Origin: Stenogyne calaminthoides
Lineage: Eukaryota > Streptophyta > Magnoliopsida > Lamiales > Lamiaceae
Assembly: GCA_037126765.1 (NCBI GenBank)
Contig: JBBCBC010000050.1
Coordinates: 682,001-746,000, forward strand
Reading direction: 5' to 3'
DNA: 64,000 nt
Position 1 is the first letter of the stretch, and every line of letters begins with the position of its first letter. A program made the translations under genes and the position numbers. Shown here piece after piece: positions 48,405 through 60,184 of this stretch. Under the pieces are notes generated by a model. That model was not told the origin of the DNA. It did no database searches and saw only the letters and a program-made list of their open reading frames with translations.

Positions 48405-48796
48405 TTGGTTGTTTATGAGTATTTTATCTCACATCAAGTTGAGGGATTTAATTTCCTTCTAAGCAATTTAGTGACAGATAATCCCGGTGGTTGTATAATG
48501 GCACACGATCCTGGTTCTGGTAAAACATTCATGATAACTTCAGAGTTTTGATGCAAAATATCCTGTTGTAAGACCTGTTGTTGTACCTGCAAGAAAGGTG
48601 GTTGTATCTGCAAGAAAAGTTCACAGTAAGTGCCCAAGGCTGTGTTATTTATCTCCACCCAAAGCTGAATGCTCTAGCCAAGACTTCTGGTGTAACGGAT
48701 AGAATCGACGAAGAAAAAGTCGATTCAATCATGGACAAAATAAATACAAGAGAAGGTGCAAAGCTTAACTTGATTCACAGAGCTATTATAAGTTAA
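48405..48796 (+). pseudogene. Captured fragment of a CLSY/DRD1-type SNF2 chromatin remodeller
   Basis: In frame from about 48441: VEGFNFLLSNLV, then GGCIMAHDPGSGKTFMIT, which holds the SNF2 Walker A motif (GSGKT), then a stop and drifted KYPVVRPVVV. After a jump a second frame (48630-48796) reads VIYLHPKLNALAKTSGVTDR and INTREGAKLNLIHRAII before a stop. Both parts resemble the plant CLASSY/DRD1 (CHR35-like) group of SNF2 proteins, which help Pol IV and Pol V in RNA-directed DNA methylation. In a whole protein the two lie hundreds of residues apart, so the fragment is a fused, internally deleted copy. It lies just inside the left MULE TIR, the usual place for captured gene pieces. Family call by eye; other SNF2 groups are possible. 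Confidence 0.72.
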
Positions 48797-48807
48797 ATTA
48801 TTTACTC

Positions 48808-49034
48808 TTAATTTATCATAAATATATTTTTTAAAATTAATTACTTTTTAATAAAAAAAAAAGTATTAATTTAGCATTTGAATCCCCTAATCATGAACAT
48901 CTCCTTCCCCATGCTGTAAGCATTACCACATGGGGAAGGAGATGTTCATGATTACGGGGGATTCATATGCTAAATTAATACATTTATTTTTTTTTAAAGT
49001 AATTAATTTAAAAAATATATATTTAACATGATTT
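48808..49034. repeat. Near-perfect long hairpin (arms about 105 nt, 15-nt loop)
   Basis: The left arm 48808-48913 and right arm 48929-49034 are reverse complements with few mismatches; the inner part is nearly perfect (aacatctccttccccatg / catggggaaggagatgtt). The loop is ctgtaagcattacca. A transcript from either strand would fold into a MIRNA-like or siRNA-producing stem. It lies between the SNF2 fragment and the 3' end of the PMD gene. It could be a young miRNA precursor, a foldback MITE, or a replication-slip inversion. Confidence 0.85.
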
Positions 49035-49809
49035 AATTAATATTTAACAAAAATTAATTACCAATTTGATACAACCTCAATTAATAAAAAAAAATACATG
49101 AGATTTTAAAAGTCTTTTCCCCAATCCAAGCGTTCCCTATTTTGTATCACTGACCCTCCAGCACCGTCAAAAAATAATCCATCCTTGACGCATGAATGTT
49201 GCATAAATCTTGAAAAATGCGATTCTGAAATCAGCTGGATCTCCATTAATCTTGAATTTTCCCTGTAATAAAAAATATAAAGGTTGTTATTATGATATAT
49301 AGTTTTACAAAATATTAAAAGGTGTAAAATGTAAACATGGTTAAACTTACTTCGAATATAGTCCACATTTGTTCCCGACACTCGGAAGGTACCATAGCCC
49401 AGTTTGTCCATTTTGGGTCAAGGTACTTGCAGCATATGCTCCGTACCACGTTATTAGCACAAAATCCAAACCGTGCGATGAAACTGTTGTGTTCAAGTAG
49501 TTTGTACTTATTAAGAACGCTATTAGTTATATAAAAACTTGAACGGGGTATTATTTAAAAAAAATAGATTACCTCACATCTTTGTCCAACCACAACAATG
49601 GGGGAGGTCCTTCCTTGTTATCAACAGTGTTCACATTTTCGGATGTTATTTTTTTTCCACTCATCTTTTAATAAGATATACAAGTATATTAGTTTTTTTA
49701 GATTTAAGTAAGTAAGTTCTATATTATTATTAATATTTATAAAAAGAAGTTAAAACATTTAACAAGAGATAAAAAAATTAGAATACTAATTTATCAATGA
49801 ATGAATCAA

Positions 49810-52299
49810 TTAAGTACAAATAAATAATTCATCTAAAAAAAAATGTGTACTACTGATTGTTATTATCGCCATAAGGATTATCGCCATAAGGGTTGTTGGG
49901 TTGGTTTTGGTAATATTGTTGAAATGCAACTCCGTCCCACCACCAACCAGGAGGTATTTCTTGGGCGAATTGTTCAGGGGCATATCCTTGTTCCTGTTCC
50001 CAATAGGCAAGATTGGGGACCGTTCTTGATCTGGCGTGATGACGGGCATCACGTTAAGTCCAGCATGATATAATCTGGACACTGTGGATCCACACTAGCT
50101 TGATTGATCAATGTATGTGTGTGTTGCCTCACGTGTCCCAACATTTGTTGCGCTGACCCCCTCATGGGATTGATATAAACATCGTTTTGACCGTGTGCAG
50201 GGTTGTGCACTCTCGGATGTGTTATGTTTGCATATCACATGGGATAATCTGGCGTGATACTATCCTCGCGCTCTGACTTTTTTGCAAGTTGCCCGAGATG
50301 GTAATTATGATTTGCCATCTCGTTCCAATATGCCACCGTTGTAGGCGTAAACCTTTTATAGCTCTTTGCCTTTCGCACCCCAATTTAGAACGATTATGAT
50401 CGAAGTCGGCGGTGGTGGGGTACTGCGGACCGACTCTCCCAAATTGTCTTTGCAACCCTCCTCGCATATACCGCCCTTCTACATGTCAAGAAAATGAATG
50501 CAACCATGAAATAACGATATCGGCGGGATAAACGATGGACTGCCGTATGGAGTCCAATTGACCTATAATGTAAGTGAAATATTTGTATAAGACATTTTTT
50601 TAAGGTACTTAAATTATAAATGACGTTATTACTAGTAAGATGTATTGAGAATGAGAAACATACATGACTCGACGGATAATTATCCAATAGTTTGCGATAA
50701 TGAACAAGATCCCGTGTATTGGAACTGAATGTTTGGGACTTGTTCCATTGCAATACTCTTGGTGTCGCTTAAGTTATAATATGTAGCTTCATTTCGTTTT
50801 ATGCAACTTCGAAGAAGTACTTCGATATCCAAAGACTGAAAAATTTAAATGAGTTTTGAGTTATTATATGTAACAATATATTTATAAAGTATATTAAATA
50901 TGATTCAAAATATTATTTAAATTGAATTTTGACCTCAAGTATCGTTAAGCAACCCGAAATCTATGCCACTTCACTTTTGGATGCTATTCCCAGCTGGCGA
51001 TATAAATAAGCCAAAGCTCATAGCTCCCCATGCATATTGAGGTACATAAATTCCCCAACACCTGTAGATAATCTTTGGGGACAGAATCACGTGTTTTATC
51101 TACAAAGAGTGTAGTCCCCATCAAGTACCACAGATAACCTCGAGCAATAGATGCATTGCTGAGGTTCCCACCGATACACTCGTTGTGTATGTTCTCAAGA
51201 GGTGTGCTTTGTTGGTTATCTCCCCTAGATTCGCATCTCACAACCAGTGCATCGTCGGTATATTGACGATTCCCAACGACGGGAAGACCATTTACCCTCA
51301 AGCCTACATGGGAAAAAAAGTTGTTTTTATTAGAAATGAAATTAATTACTGAGAAATTACAAAATTTGACTTATTAAAAATGAAGTTCATTTTCAGTTTA
51401 CCAAGGATAGCATGAACATCGTGGAGTGTGATCAACATCTCCCCGAAAGGCATATGAAACGTGTTTGTCTCGGGGTTCCACCGCTCGACGAATGTTGTAA
51501 TGAGGGGCATGTTCTTGGATAGAAACATGTATTGCCCGAGCCCCTCCAATCCAGAATTTTTAATAAAATCAAAGAGATGATGACCTTCATTGAATGGATT
51601 TGATGACCATCTCTTAATAGATCTCATTCGAGTCTGGGATCCAAGGACCTTCTGAAACGTCTAAATATTTTGTACATAAAAATGAACTCGTTAATTTACA
51701 TATCGTAATCTTTTTAAATAATAATAAAAAAATAGTATTTTACTTACTGAATCGTCCCATATTTTTCTGGCTCTGTGTGTTTTGAAAGAACACAAGACAG
51801 TTGGATCATTAGGTCCTCCAAGCATGGGCGTCGTCGTCAACCAATCATTACGTTGCGAGGATGACGATGACGCTTGTGTCGCCTGCGGAGCACTCTCGTA
51901 TTCATCCTCATTCTGAGCGGAGTGATGAGAGTGATGAGATGTAGACGCTTCCGGCGGATTTAAGGAGGACATCAACATATCAACGTTGGGTGAGTTTAAA
52001 TTGGGGAATCCGATTGGGGAGTAATTAGGATTAGCGTTTGTCATGAAATCAGTATGTACATGTGCAGGATGTGAAGCATACTGCACCGGATGAGACAGCT
52101 CGTCATTATGTTGTGGTTGAGCTGGGGTGTTTAGATCGAAGAATTCAGTCCAAGAAAAGGTGGCCTGATCGACATTCGATTGTGGAAATTCAAAACTGGG
52201 TTGTGCACTTTCATTTCGTTGTGCACGTTGTTGAGCAAGAACACATCGATCACATGCTCTACATAGGGCTGTGCAATCGGGGCATACGAGGCGTTGCAT
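49810..52299 (-). pseudogene. Plant mobile domain (PMD) gene, 'phosphatase 7 long form-like'
   Basis: The start is ATG at 52299. Exon 1 (52299-51748) codes for a Cys-rich start (CPDCTALCRACDRC), then a Q/S/N-rich acidic region. Exon 2 (51651-51402) and exon 3 (51303 to about 50985) join in matching phase and give the PMD core: ITTFVERWNPETNTFHMPFG, EMLITLHDVHAILG, ARGYLWYLMGTTLFVDK, then YAWGAMSFGLF after a one-base slip near the C4 run 51053-51056. Later pieces continue the family: WNKSQTFSSNTRDLVHYRKL (about 50750), VNWTPYGSPSF (50563), RRQFGRV-like (50450), and a tail to about 49810. PMD proteins occur both as host silencing factors (MAIN/MAIL1 type) and inside transposons. Here the gene lies inside the MULE and points away from the transposase. 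It has stops and is probably inactive. Confidence 0.8.
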
Positions 52300-54299
52300 A
52301 CTAAGAAAAAATAATCATTGTTATTGAACTAATACCTTACAGCAAATCAAGTGACACTTTACAACAATTCAACTAATAAGCTTTGATGCATTAAATGTTG
52401 GATTAGTGTTTTGATTACGTGTTAGTATAGTTGACGGAAATAATTTGTCATGTATATTTGGGCAGAAATTTCACTTTGTTCCGAACTCGAATCAATTATT
52501 TTCTTCTTTGTGAAATATAAGACAAAAAAATTTTTTTCATTAATTTATAATTCATAGTTTTTAGAGTAATTTTAGACTTTTCAAGTAAAAATCCTAACTA
52601 ATACTCATATTTTATATTTTTTATGAATATTCGAATAATTTATATCTAATAATATATATAATTTTTTTATATTTTTGTATAAGTTATTATTTAGTTTGGA
52701 AAATAATTATTCTTCTTATTACGAAATAATTTATGTGTGTTTTTTTTTAGTTGATGTGAATATAGTACAAATGATATATATATATATATATATATAATAT
52801 TTTTATTTTAAATCGATATTGTGTTTTTTTTAGTTGATGTGAATATTTTACAAATTATATATATATATATATATAATATTTTATTTTAAATCGATATTTT
52901 TAAAAAAAATTAGTTCGATTTTTTAAAATTTTTTAGGTCGATTATTGTAGGTCGATTTTTTGTAAATTTTTTTACAGATTCTACACAAACACACACACAC
53001 ACATATATTTTTTTTTGTATTTAAATTTATTTGCAGTCTATATAATTTTTTATATTTTTTAAATTTTAGCAAGGTTTTATTTAGTTGAAACAAATTATTT
53101 TTTGTACTTACAATATATACACATTCTATATTATATTTTACATGTTACATTTATTATTCATTTAGTTTGATTTTTTTTTTCAATTATATAAATTATATAT
53201 ATATTTTTTAATTTTTTAGATTATACATAATTTATTGTTAGTTTAAACATATTTCAATTTTTGTATTTTAAATTATTTACTGATTATATATATATATATA
53301 TTTTTATTTTTATATTAAAAAAATATATTATTTAAGTTGGAAAGAAGATTTTATATTTCTTTTTAATATTCATTGTGTTGGTAGTCATATTTAAATTCAC
53401 TATATAAGTTTACAATTAATTTGTTTATGCTAAAACACCATATAACAATTCAACTAATACCTTACAGCAATTCAACTAATACCTTATAGCAATTCAACTA
53501 ATACCTTACAACAATTCAACTAATACCTTATAGCAATTCAACTAATACCTTACAACAATTCAACTAATACCTTACAACAATTCAAATAATACCTTATAGC
53601 AATTCAACTAATACCTTATTGCAATTCAACTAATACCTTACATCAATTAAACTAATACCTTATAGCAATTCAACGCATATAATATAGCAATTCAACTAAT
53701 ACTTTAAAACAATTCGACTACTTTTTATAAACACACTTAAAATTTCGGTTTTTTATAAACACAAAAAATTATTTGTTTATGCTAAAAAATTATATTCAAC
53801 TAATACCTTATATCAATTGAACTAATATCGTACAACAATTCAACTAATATATGTGTAGCAATTCAACCACACTGCATGTATGATGTATGTATATATATAG
53901 TTGAAAATAATTAAAGTGCATGTATATATATATAATTAAACAATTTCACAATTAAAAAATAATAAAACATACTTTGAATATGGTGGAGGCGGTCGGAGAT
54001 GAAAATGGCGGAGGCGGTCGGATGTGGCTAAAAGATAGCGGCGGGGATGGAGGCGGCTGTTAATGAAACATAGATTGAGTTATTATGTGTCGGAAAGTGA
54101 AACAAGACAATAAAATATACAATAAAAAAAAATTCAACTCCGGGAGGCGGCGGACGGCGGTCGGAGGTGGCCGGAGGAAAATAATCTTGAGTGTGTATGT
54201 TGTTAGTTGTAGTGATGTGTGAAAATGAAAGAGGTGGAGGTAATATATATATAGAGTGAGATACAAATATTGGCCGGGAAAAAAAATTAGGAAACAATT
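52300..54299. other. Spacer between the divergent MULE genes
   Basis: AT-rich (52500-53400) with several TA runs (for example 52771-52797 and 52856-52875). It holds the minisatellite at 53440-53840 and, near 54000-54180, GC-richer ggcggaggcggtcgga repeats. No gene is seen. Confidence 0.6.
53440..53840. repeat. Minisatellite, unit 'caattcaactaatacctta' (19-22 bp)
   Basis: At least 14 units with small changes. Single units also occur at about 52325 and 52365, and a related 'aactaatacttt' array lies at 61290-61465 near the other end of the MULE. Confidence 0.9.
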
Positions 54300-54445
54300 G
54301 TGTCGCACGATCTACGCGACAATAAGTGTTACGTATGGTCGCATACGATCTCTGCGACAATGAGCTCTATGTCGCGCTGTCCATGCGACAGCAAGAACTG
54401 CTGTCAGCGCTACCATGTGACGCCTGCACACTGTCGCGCGCCACC
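54298..54445. repeat. TGTCGC/GCGACA palindrome cluster upstream of the transposase gene
   Basis: It contains tgtcgcacgatctacgcgac, gtcgcatacgatctctgcga and tgtcgcgctgtccatgcgac, the same design as the clusters in both TIRs. The cluster lies 310-455 bp before the transposase start codon. Confidence 0.85.
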
Positions 54446-54620
54446 ATGTGTGCTCTCTCAGCCAGCGTCGTCGGCGGCAAAGGTCCGTCAGCTTTAATTT
54501 GAATGTTGTTGACCGAAACTTTAATTTGGACCGTGAATTATTTTGTGTCATACGCGTGCTCCATGATATTTATAAAAGTGTCATATATATGTGCCTAAAT
54601 GATGCTCCGTTAATTTCACA

Positions 54621-54632
54621 GTATATATATAT
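54621..54632 (+). promoter_or_regulatory. Possible TATA box of the transposase gene
   Basis: gtatatatatat about 130 bp before the ATG at 54753. AT-rich surroundings make this weak. Confidence 0.35.
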
Positions 54633-55337
54633 GTGCTCTCCCACCTTAGTCACCTCAGTAGCATTCTCTTCCACCTCCGCCATCTCTCCCACCTCAGTAG
54701 CATTCTCTCCCACCTCCCCCATTTAGTAGCCAAAAATCTTACAAGTTATAAAATGAGTTCTTATCATGAGGCTGATTATTTTTCCGAAGATCTCACTTCC
54801 GAATTTATTACTCCTGAAGAGGGTTTAATTGGAAAAGAAGGAGTTACTTTTTTTGTTAACAGTGTTGCTAGTTTCAGAAACATCACATTGTGGATTCGTG
54901 ATTCTTCTGCAACACACGTAAGGTATTTGCGTACTGAATGTGACAAATATACACCTAAAAAAAATAAAAAATGAGCGAAATACCAAAACCCAAAGAAATT
55001 CCTGTCCTTTTTGTTTAGTTGCAAGGGTTTCTGATCGCGAGCGTGATATTTGGGAAATCGATGTTTTAAACGGGACACACAATCATCGATTTCCTCAATA
55101 TGCAGAGGGTTCGAAACTGGGTAAATTAACTCCAGAACAGTACAAACATGTGCAACTCCTAGTATCAATGAATGTCACTGCTTCAAACATAATGGCATAT
55201 ATAAAGAAATGCAATCCCAACAATTCTACGGACGCAAAAAGAATGTACAATGCTATTACCATGATAAGGACAGACGACCTGGGTGAGCTTACATTAACGC
55301 AAAACTTCATACACCTACTGAAACAACATAATTACAG

Positions 55338-56661
55338 GTATAAATACTAGCACATTTATTTATACTTGTTTTATAAATTATGTCATTTTCAGAATTACAA
55401 AGCATGCTTCTGTTTGGAATAATTGCACGTTTTTGCTTTGTATAGTTGTACGTTTCTAAAATGCACTATGTTTGGTTCTACAGGCTATGGCTTACCAACT
55501 ATGCTAACCCACAATATTATGTAAATTTTGGACGATAATTATACTTAAAATGATATTTCGATTTTTTACTTTTTCTTTTTTTCCCAAAAATAGCATTGTT
55601 CAACATTATTTCGTATTTAATTCTGAATGTTACCAAAAAATTTATGGCCTACTATTATAATTTTATTTTATTTTATGCTATAATTTTAAAAAATATATAT
55701 AAATTATATATTTTTTTACGTATATAACAAGTATAGAGATTTTATTATGAAATACATTTAAAGTATATTATAAAATATATTTATAAAAAATATATATTAT
55801 TTACTAAAATAATAAATAATATAATAAGTTATTCTATATAAGAAATATATAACAAATGTAATGCACAAAATAAATATCTACTTTATTTATTATATATTTT
55901 ATATTGTAAATAAAATATGTTTATATGTTTATTTATTTAAATAGTTATTACAAAGTGTTACTAAAATATGTTACATATTTATAAGTGTTACTTAAAAGTG
56001 TTACCTTTATTAAAGTGTTGCTTAAAAGTGTTACCTATGTAAAAGTGTTACTTCAGAAGTGTAATTTATATAATAGTGTTACCTAAGAAGTGTTACCTAT
56101 TTAAAAGTGTTACATGCAAATGTTACATATTAATAAAGTGTTACATAAAATGTTACATAATATATAAATTAGAATAGCTTTACCATAATGTGTTGCATAA
56201 AGTAAAAGTGTTACAACAAAATGTTACTTAAAGTCAATTATGTTGTAGTGACAAATATATTAGGGATGTAAAGGCACCGAGTCAAAGCGAATATTTTGGT
56301 ATAAGATTCTACAAATATTTGTATGTATCATATGTGTTTTAATTATAGTGAGTAACAATTCCAATTGCAAAACTGTCACACCACATGGTGCTTCAAGCTT
56401 TTATCTGTAACCCACATGGCCTTGCTAGTCTATTGCATGACTTATCACTTCTTTTCAACTTTATGTCTGCAACCTATATGACCTTTCCACCACCTATTAT
56501 GCATGCCTTGTCCTATAATATCAAATTTTCTTTCTCTGCACTCATAAATTAACTCCTTTCACAATTTGGATATGCAAAACTCACCTTATACTCCTAAATT
56601 TTTTCTTAGTGTTAGTTTTAAAAACAAAAAAAATTATTAATTTTTTATTTTATTTTATTAG
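55338..56661 (+). other. Long intron of the transposase gene with 'gtgttac' repeats
   Basis: The donor acag|gtataa and acceptor attag|gtacc keep phase. Inside, 55940-56245 holds about 15 spaced copies of aagtgttac. AT-rich otherwise. Confidence 0.7.
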
Positions 56662-56698
56662 GTACCAATTTAGGACCGCGGATGATAGCAAATAACTC

Positions 56699-57157
56699 AT
56701 GGACATTGTTTTCAGCCACCCTTGTTCGGTTGTAATGGTCAACACTTATCCGCAAGTCTTAATCATTGACACGACATACAACACGAACAAGTACGGTATG
56801 CCTTTGCTTGAGGCAGTTGGGACAACAAGCACTCACAAGACGTTCACCATCGCATACGCATTTATGATCCGTGAAATGCAGGAACACTTCGAATACATCC
56901 TACGATTTATTCGGGGAATGTACGAGAAGGATCCACCAAATGTCGTTATTACGGACAGAGCTTTCGCGATGATGAATGCTGTGGATTTAATTTTTCCAAC
57001 GTCTCAAGCACAATTATGCAGATACCACATCGAGCAAAGTATTTTAGGCCGGGCTATTTTACAACCAGGATTTCAAAATAAGTATGCTGAAGGTTTTAAA
57101 TATCACTGGAATTACGCAATCCAGGCGGCCAATGCTAAACAGTGGAACATTAGGTGA
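56699..57157 (+). pseudogene. MULE transposase core segment
   Basis: This 152-codon open stretch shows the first catalytic Asp in LIIDTTYNTNKYG and the second Asp region in VVITDRAFAMMNA, followed by the conserved C..H of LCRYHIE. It ends at TGA 57155-57157. Past the stop the family pattern continues in the same frame (CEQTWLIPHYNKI, HRMHYGNYTTNR). It is part of the gene entry 54753-60898. Confidence 0.92.
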
Positions 57158-58342
57158 AATTCTTTAAAGGAAACGTACAGCAGCTTTGAGGGTCTAATTA
57201 CATATTGCGAACAAACGTGGCTTATTCCGCACTACAACAAAATTCTAGGGATGTATATCGATCATCGCATGCACTACGGGAATTACACCACAAACAGGTA
57301 ATCCTACAATTATTTAGTATACAAGTGTTTTCCCTATTATATTTATTTATACCGATGAACAATCATTATTACACTCTTATCATAACAAATATTATTCGAA
57401 CGATGTATTGAGTCAGGTCAATATATATATATATATATATATTGGTTGGGCCGATACATACTGAATACAATCATTTAAATATTTTTTATTTTATTATTAA
57501 TGTAGGGTTGAACAAGAACACCATAGGGTGAAAAAAAAAACTTGGATGGCGGGCTTCAACACTTTGACATTATCTTTCGAAAGCTTCACTAGGTCATGGA
57601 GTTGCAAATATGCGAGATCAAAAAGCAATCCAGGTTTAGCGGCCACAAAAAAAGGACTGATATGTTAGAGAACATAATCTACAGCCAACTAGTGTGCAAT
57701 ATCACGTCTAAGGCGTTAGAACTCATTGTCAAAGAATCGGGAAGGAAGCTGGGGCAAAAAAATTGCGGTCATTTTCTCAAGAGAACACATGGTCTTCCGT
57801 GTCATTGCGATCTTACAGAGTACTTTAAGTTCAACTACCCCATACCTTTAAATTGCATAGACTCGTTTAGGAAAACATTGGAAATAGATTTTTCTTGTGT
57901 ACCTACCACCAAAATAGATGATGGCGGTGGTGGTAAGACTAGGAGAAAAATATTCGATGATGACACGGAAGACATTGTTCCACCTCCGAAGGTTGAAAAA
58001 AACAAAAAGACTGGAAAAAGCGATCGTCAACCTCTTGGCATGAGAAATTGAAAGAAACACTGGGATTGAGCAAGTCTACTAAAAAAAAGGTAAGGGGAGA
58101 GTGGACGCAACTAATGCACAACAGGATATTCCCCCACAAGCTGATCGTAGACATAACATATCTGAAGGGTGTACGATGAGTTTTTCTGAAGAGACTCGGA
58201 ACAGATTTTCCCAAAATCCTCCGTCTCATTCCCCCGAAACTCCAACTTCAAAGCACCGGAGGCCCCAACCTTCCGATTTCCCACCTCAGCAAAGTACCTC
58301 TAGTTCAAGTAGGCCTCATTCTCAAATAAATATGAACCGTCC

Positions 58343-60179
58343 TGTTGGGGAATAAGTTGCACGGATCTATTCGGGATAAATATTTAAATACAAATTTAAT
58401 TCTTATAATTATTACTAGCATGAATTAATCCTATATTAATTCAAATAATAATCCAACAACAAATCATGCATATAAATAATTCACGTAAATCCTACGCATG
58501 CGAAATTCTACGAGTTTACGTGAACGCATTCCTCTTGGGATGGCAATGGTCCGGGCGATTAGACTCACCAAAAAAACTTCCCAAGTATTCCATTAATCCT
58601 TCCTCGACTATCCGGTTGGTAGGACACTTGCGAACAATTAACAAAAAAGAAAATAAATTATGTTGCACCACCTTTTGTGGATTTACTAATTTTTTCAAAG
58701 ACATGGAATTGTCTTGGGAATGAAAAGAGTCATCCCTATTTATAGAGCATAAGTGGTCAAAAATTTTGGGATAAAACAATGTGGGAAAATCTTTTCTTGA
58801 TCTCCAAGAAATCTTGAATATATCTCCTATATTTTTTTTCTCATAATTATAATATTCCACAAAATCCCACCTACTCTTTGTTGTGGAATATTTTCGAAAT
58901 TATAGGCAAGAATCCAAGATTGGGATCTTCTTGAATTTAAGAGATATTCTTGTATTTCAAGAAATACATATCTTCCATAATATATTTTCAAGAAAATCAA
59001 GAAAATCTTTCTTGCCCTTTATATTTCAAAAATTTCGAAATTTGCTTCATGAATAACCAAGTGGGAGATTTTTTGAATTTAATGAGATAATCTTGTATTC
59101 CAAGAATACATATCTTCATTCCATAACAAAATTCAAAGAAAATATTTCTCCCCTTTTTATCCATAAATTTCAAAAATAATGGAAAAATAAGCAACAATAT
59201 TTATTTTATTTTAAACACCTTTTTCAGTTATTGGACTATATGTTGGGCTACTTAGGGGGCCTTTAGGAGAATTAAGATTGGACCTTCCAATGGATCTTGA
59301 ATTATCAATATTGAGCCACAATATTATTCAAGCCCATAAATATTAATTAATCCCACTACATAATTAATATTGACTATCCATCTTAACCCATATTACGGTC
59401 AATATGGCTCCCTTGTTATTATTTCCCGTGTTTAAGATTATCTAGCCCATTAATTAATTCAAGCCAATCAAATAACTTTCCATTAATTAATATATTTTGT
59501 CCTTGGTCAAGAACGGTTCAACATTATTATCCATACCTTTAACTAATTTCACTTGCAAGATTTGGTATGATAAAGCTTATGAACCTCCCAAGGGCAAATC
59601 GAACAAGCGTCTTTGCACAATTCTCCGTATTAAATCTTAGCAATCACATGTGACCAATAATATTGCCCAAGATAAAAAGTATTGAATCTCGTTGATTCTC
59701 TAACCATGATAAGTCAAATCAATAGTTACCAACCACACGTGATCCTATTTAAGGAACGAAGATTAAGAAATAACGAACCACTGAGGTCTAATTCTTCCTT
59801 GTTCGATTCAAGAGAATTTGTCCTCCTCAGAGGTCCTATTCATTGCATCGACCATGCACTAGTGTAATCTCTTGGTCAAGACAAGTCAATCCGAGCCTTA
59901 CACTTCAACCTTTCACGATGGGTTGTTCATTTCCATCTAGGTCGTGAATGGCGTACTTTTAGTTACAAGGAACTGTTAATTTAATCTTCTGTGATCTGGT
60001 ATCACTAAATTAACTACAATGTAACATGTACGAATTTATTAAACAGTTATGCAGTAAATATATGTAACATTCGATAATATTTAAAGCATCAGTGATAAAT
60101 AATTTATTTCAGTAAATAAGTTCGAAATTTAATTTTGATTATACAAAGTAAAAGCATATTTTCCAGTATAATCCCAACA
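58343..60179 (-). mobile_element. Solo LTR (1.84 kb) inside the transposase-OTU gene
   Basis: It starts TGTTGGGGAAT and ends ATAATCCCAACA, a 7-bp inverted end (TGTTGGG/CCCAACA). Flanks are CGTCC and AGTCC, a 5-bp duplication with one mismatch. A TATA-like ctataaataggga on the minus strand (about 58735-58747) gives minus orientation. No internal region remains. If the LTR and one duplication are removed, the frame of the host gene runs through from NMNRP to the OTU region. Confidence 0.87.
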
Positions 60180-60184
60180 AGTCC

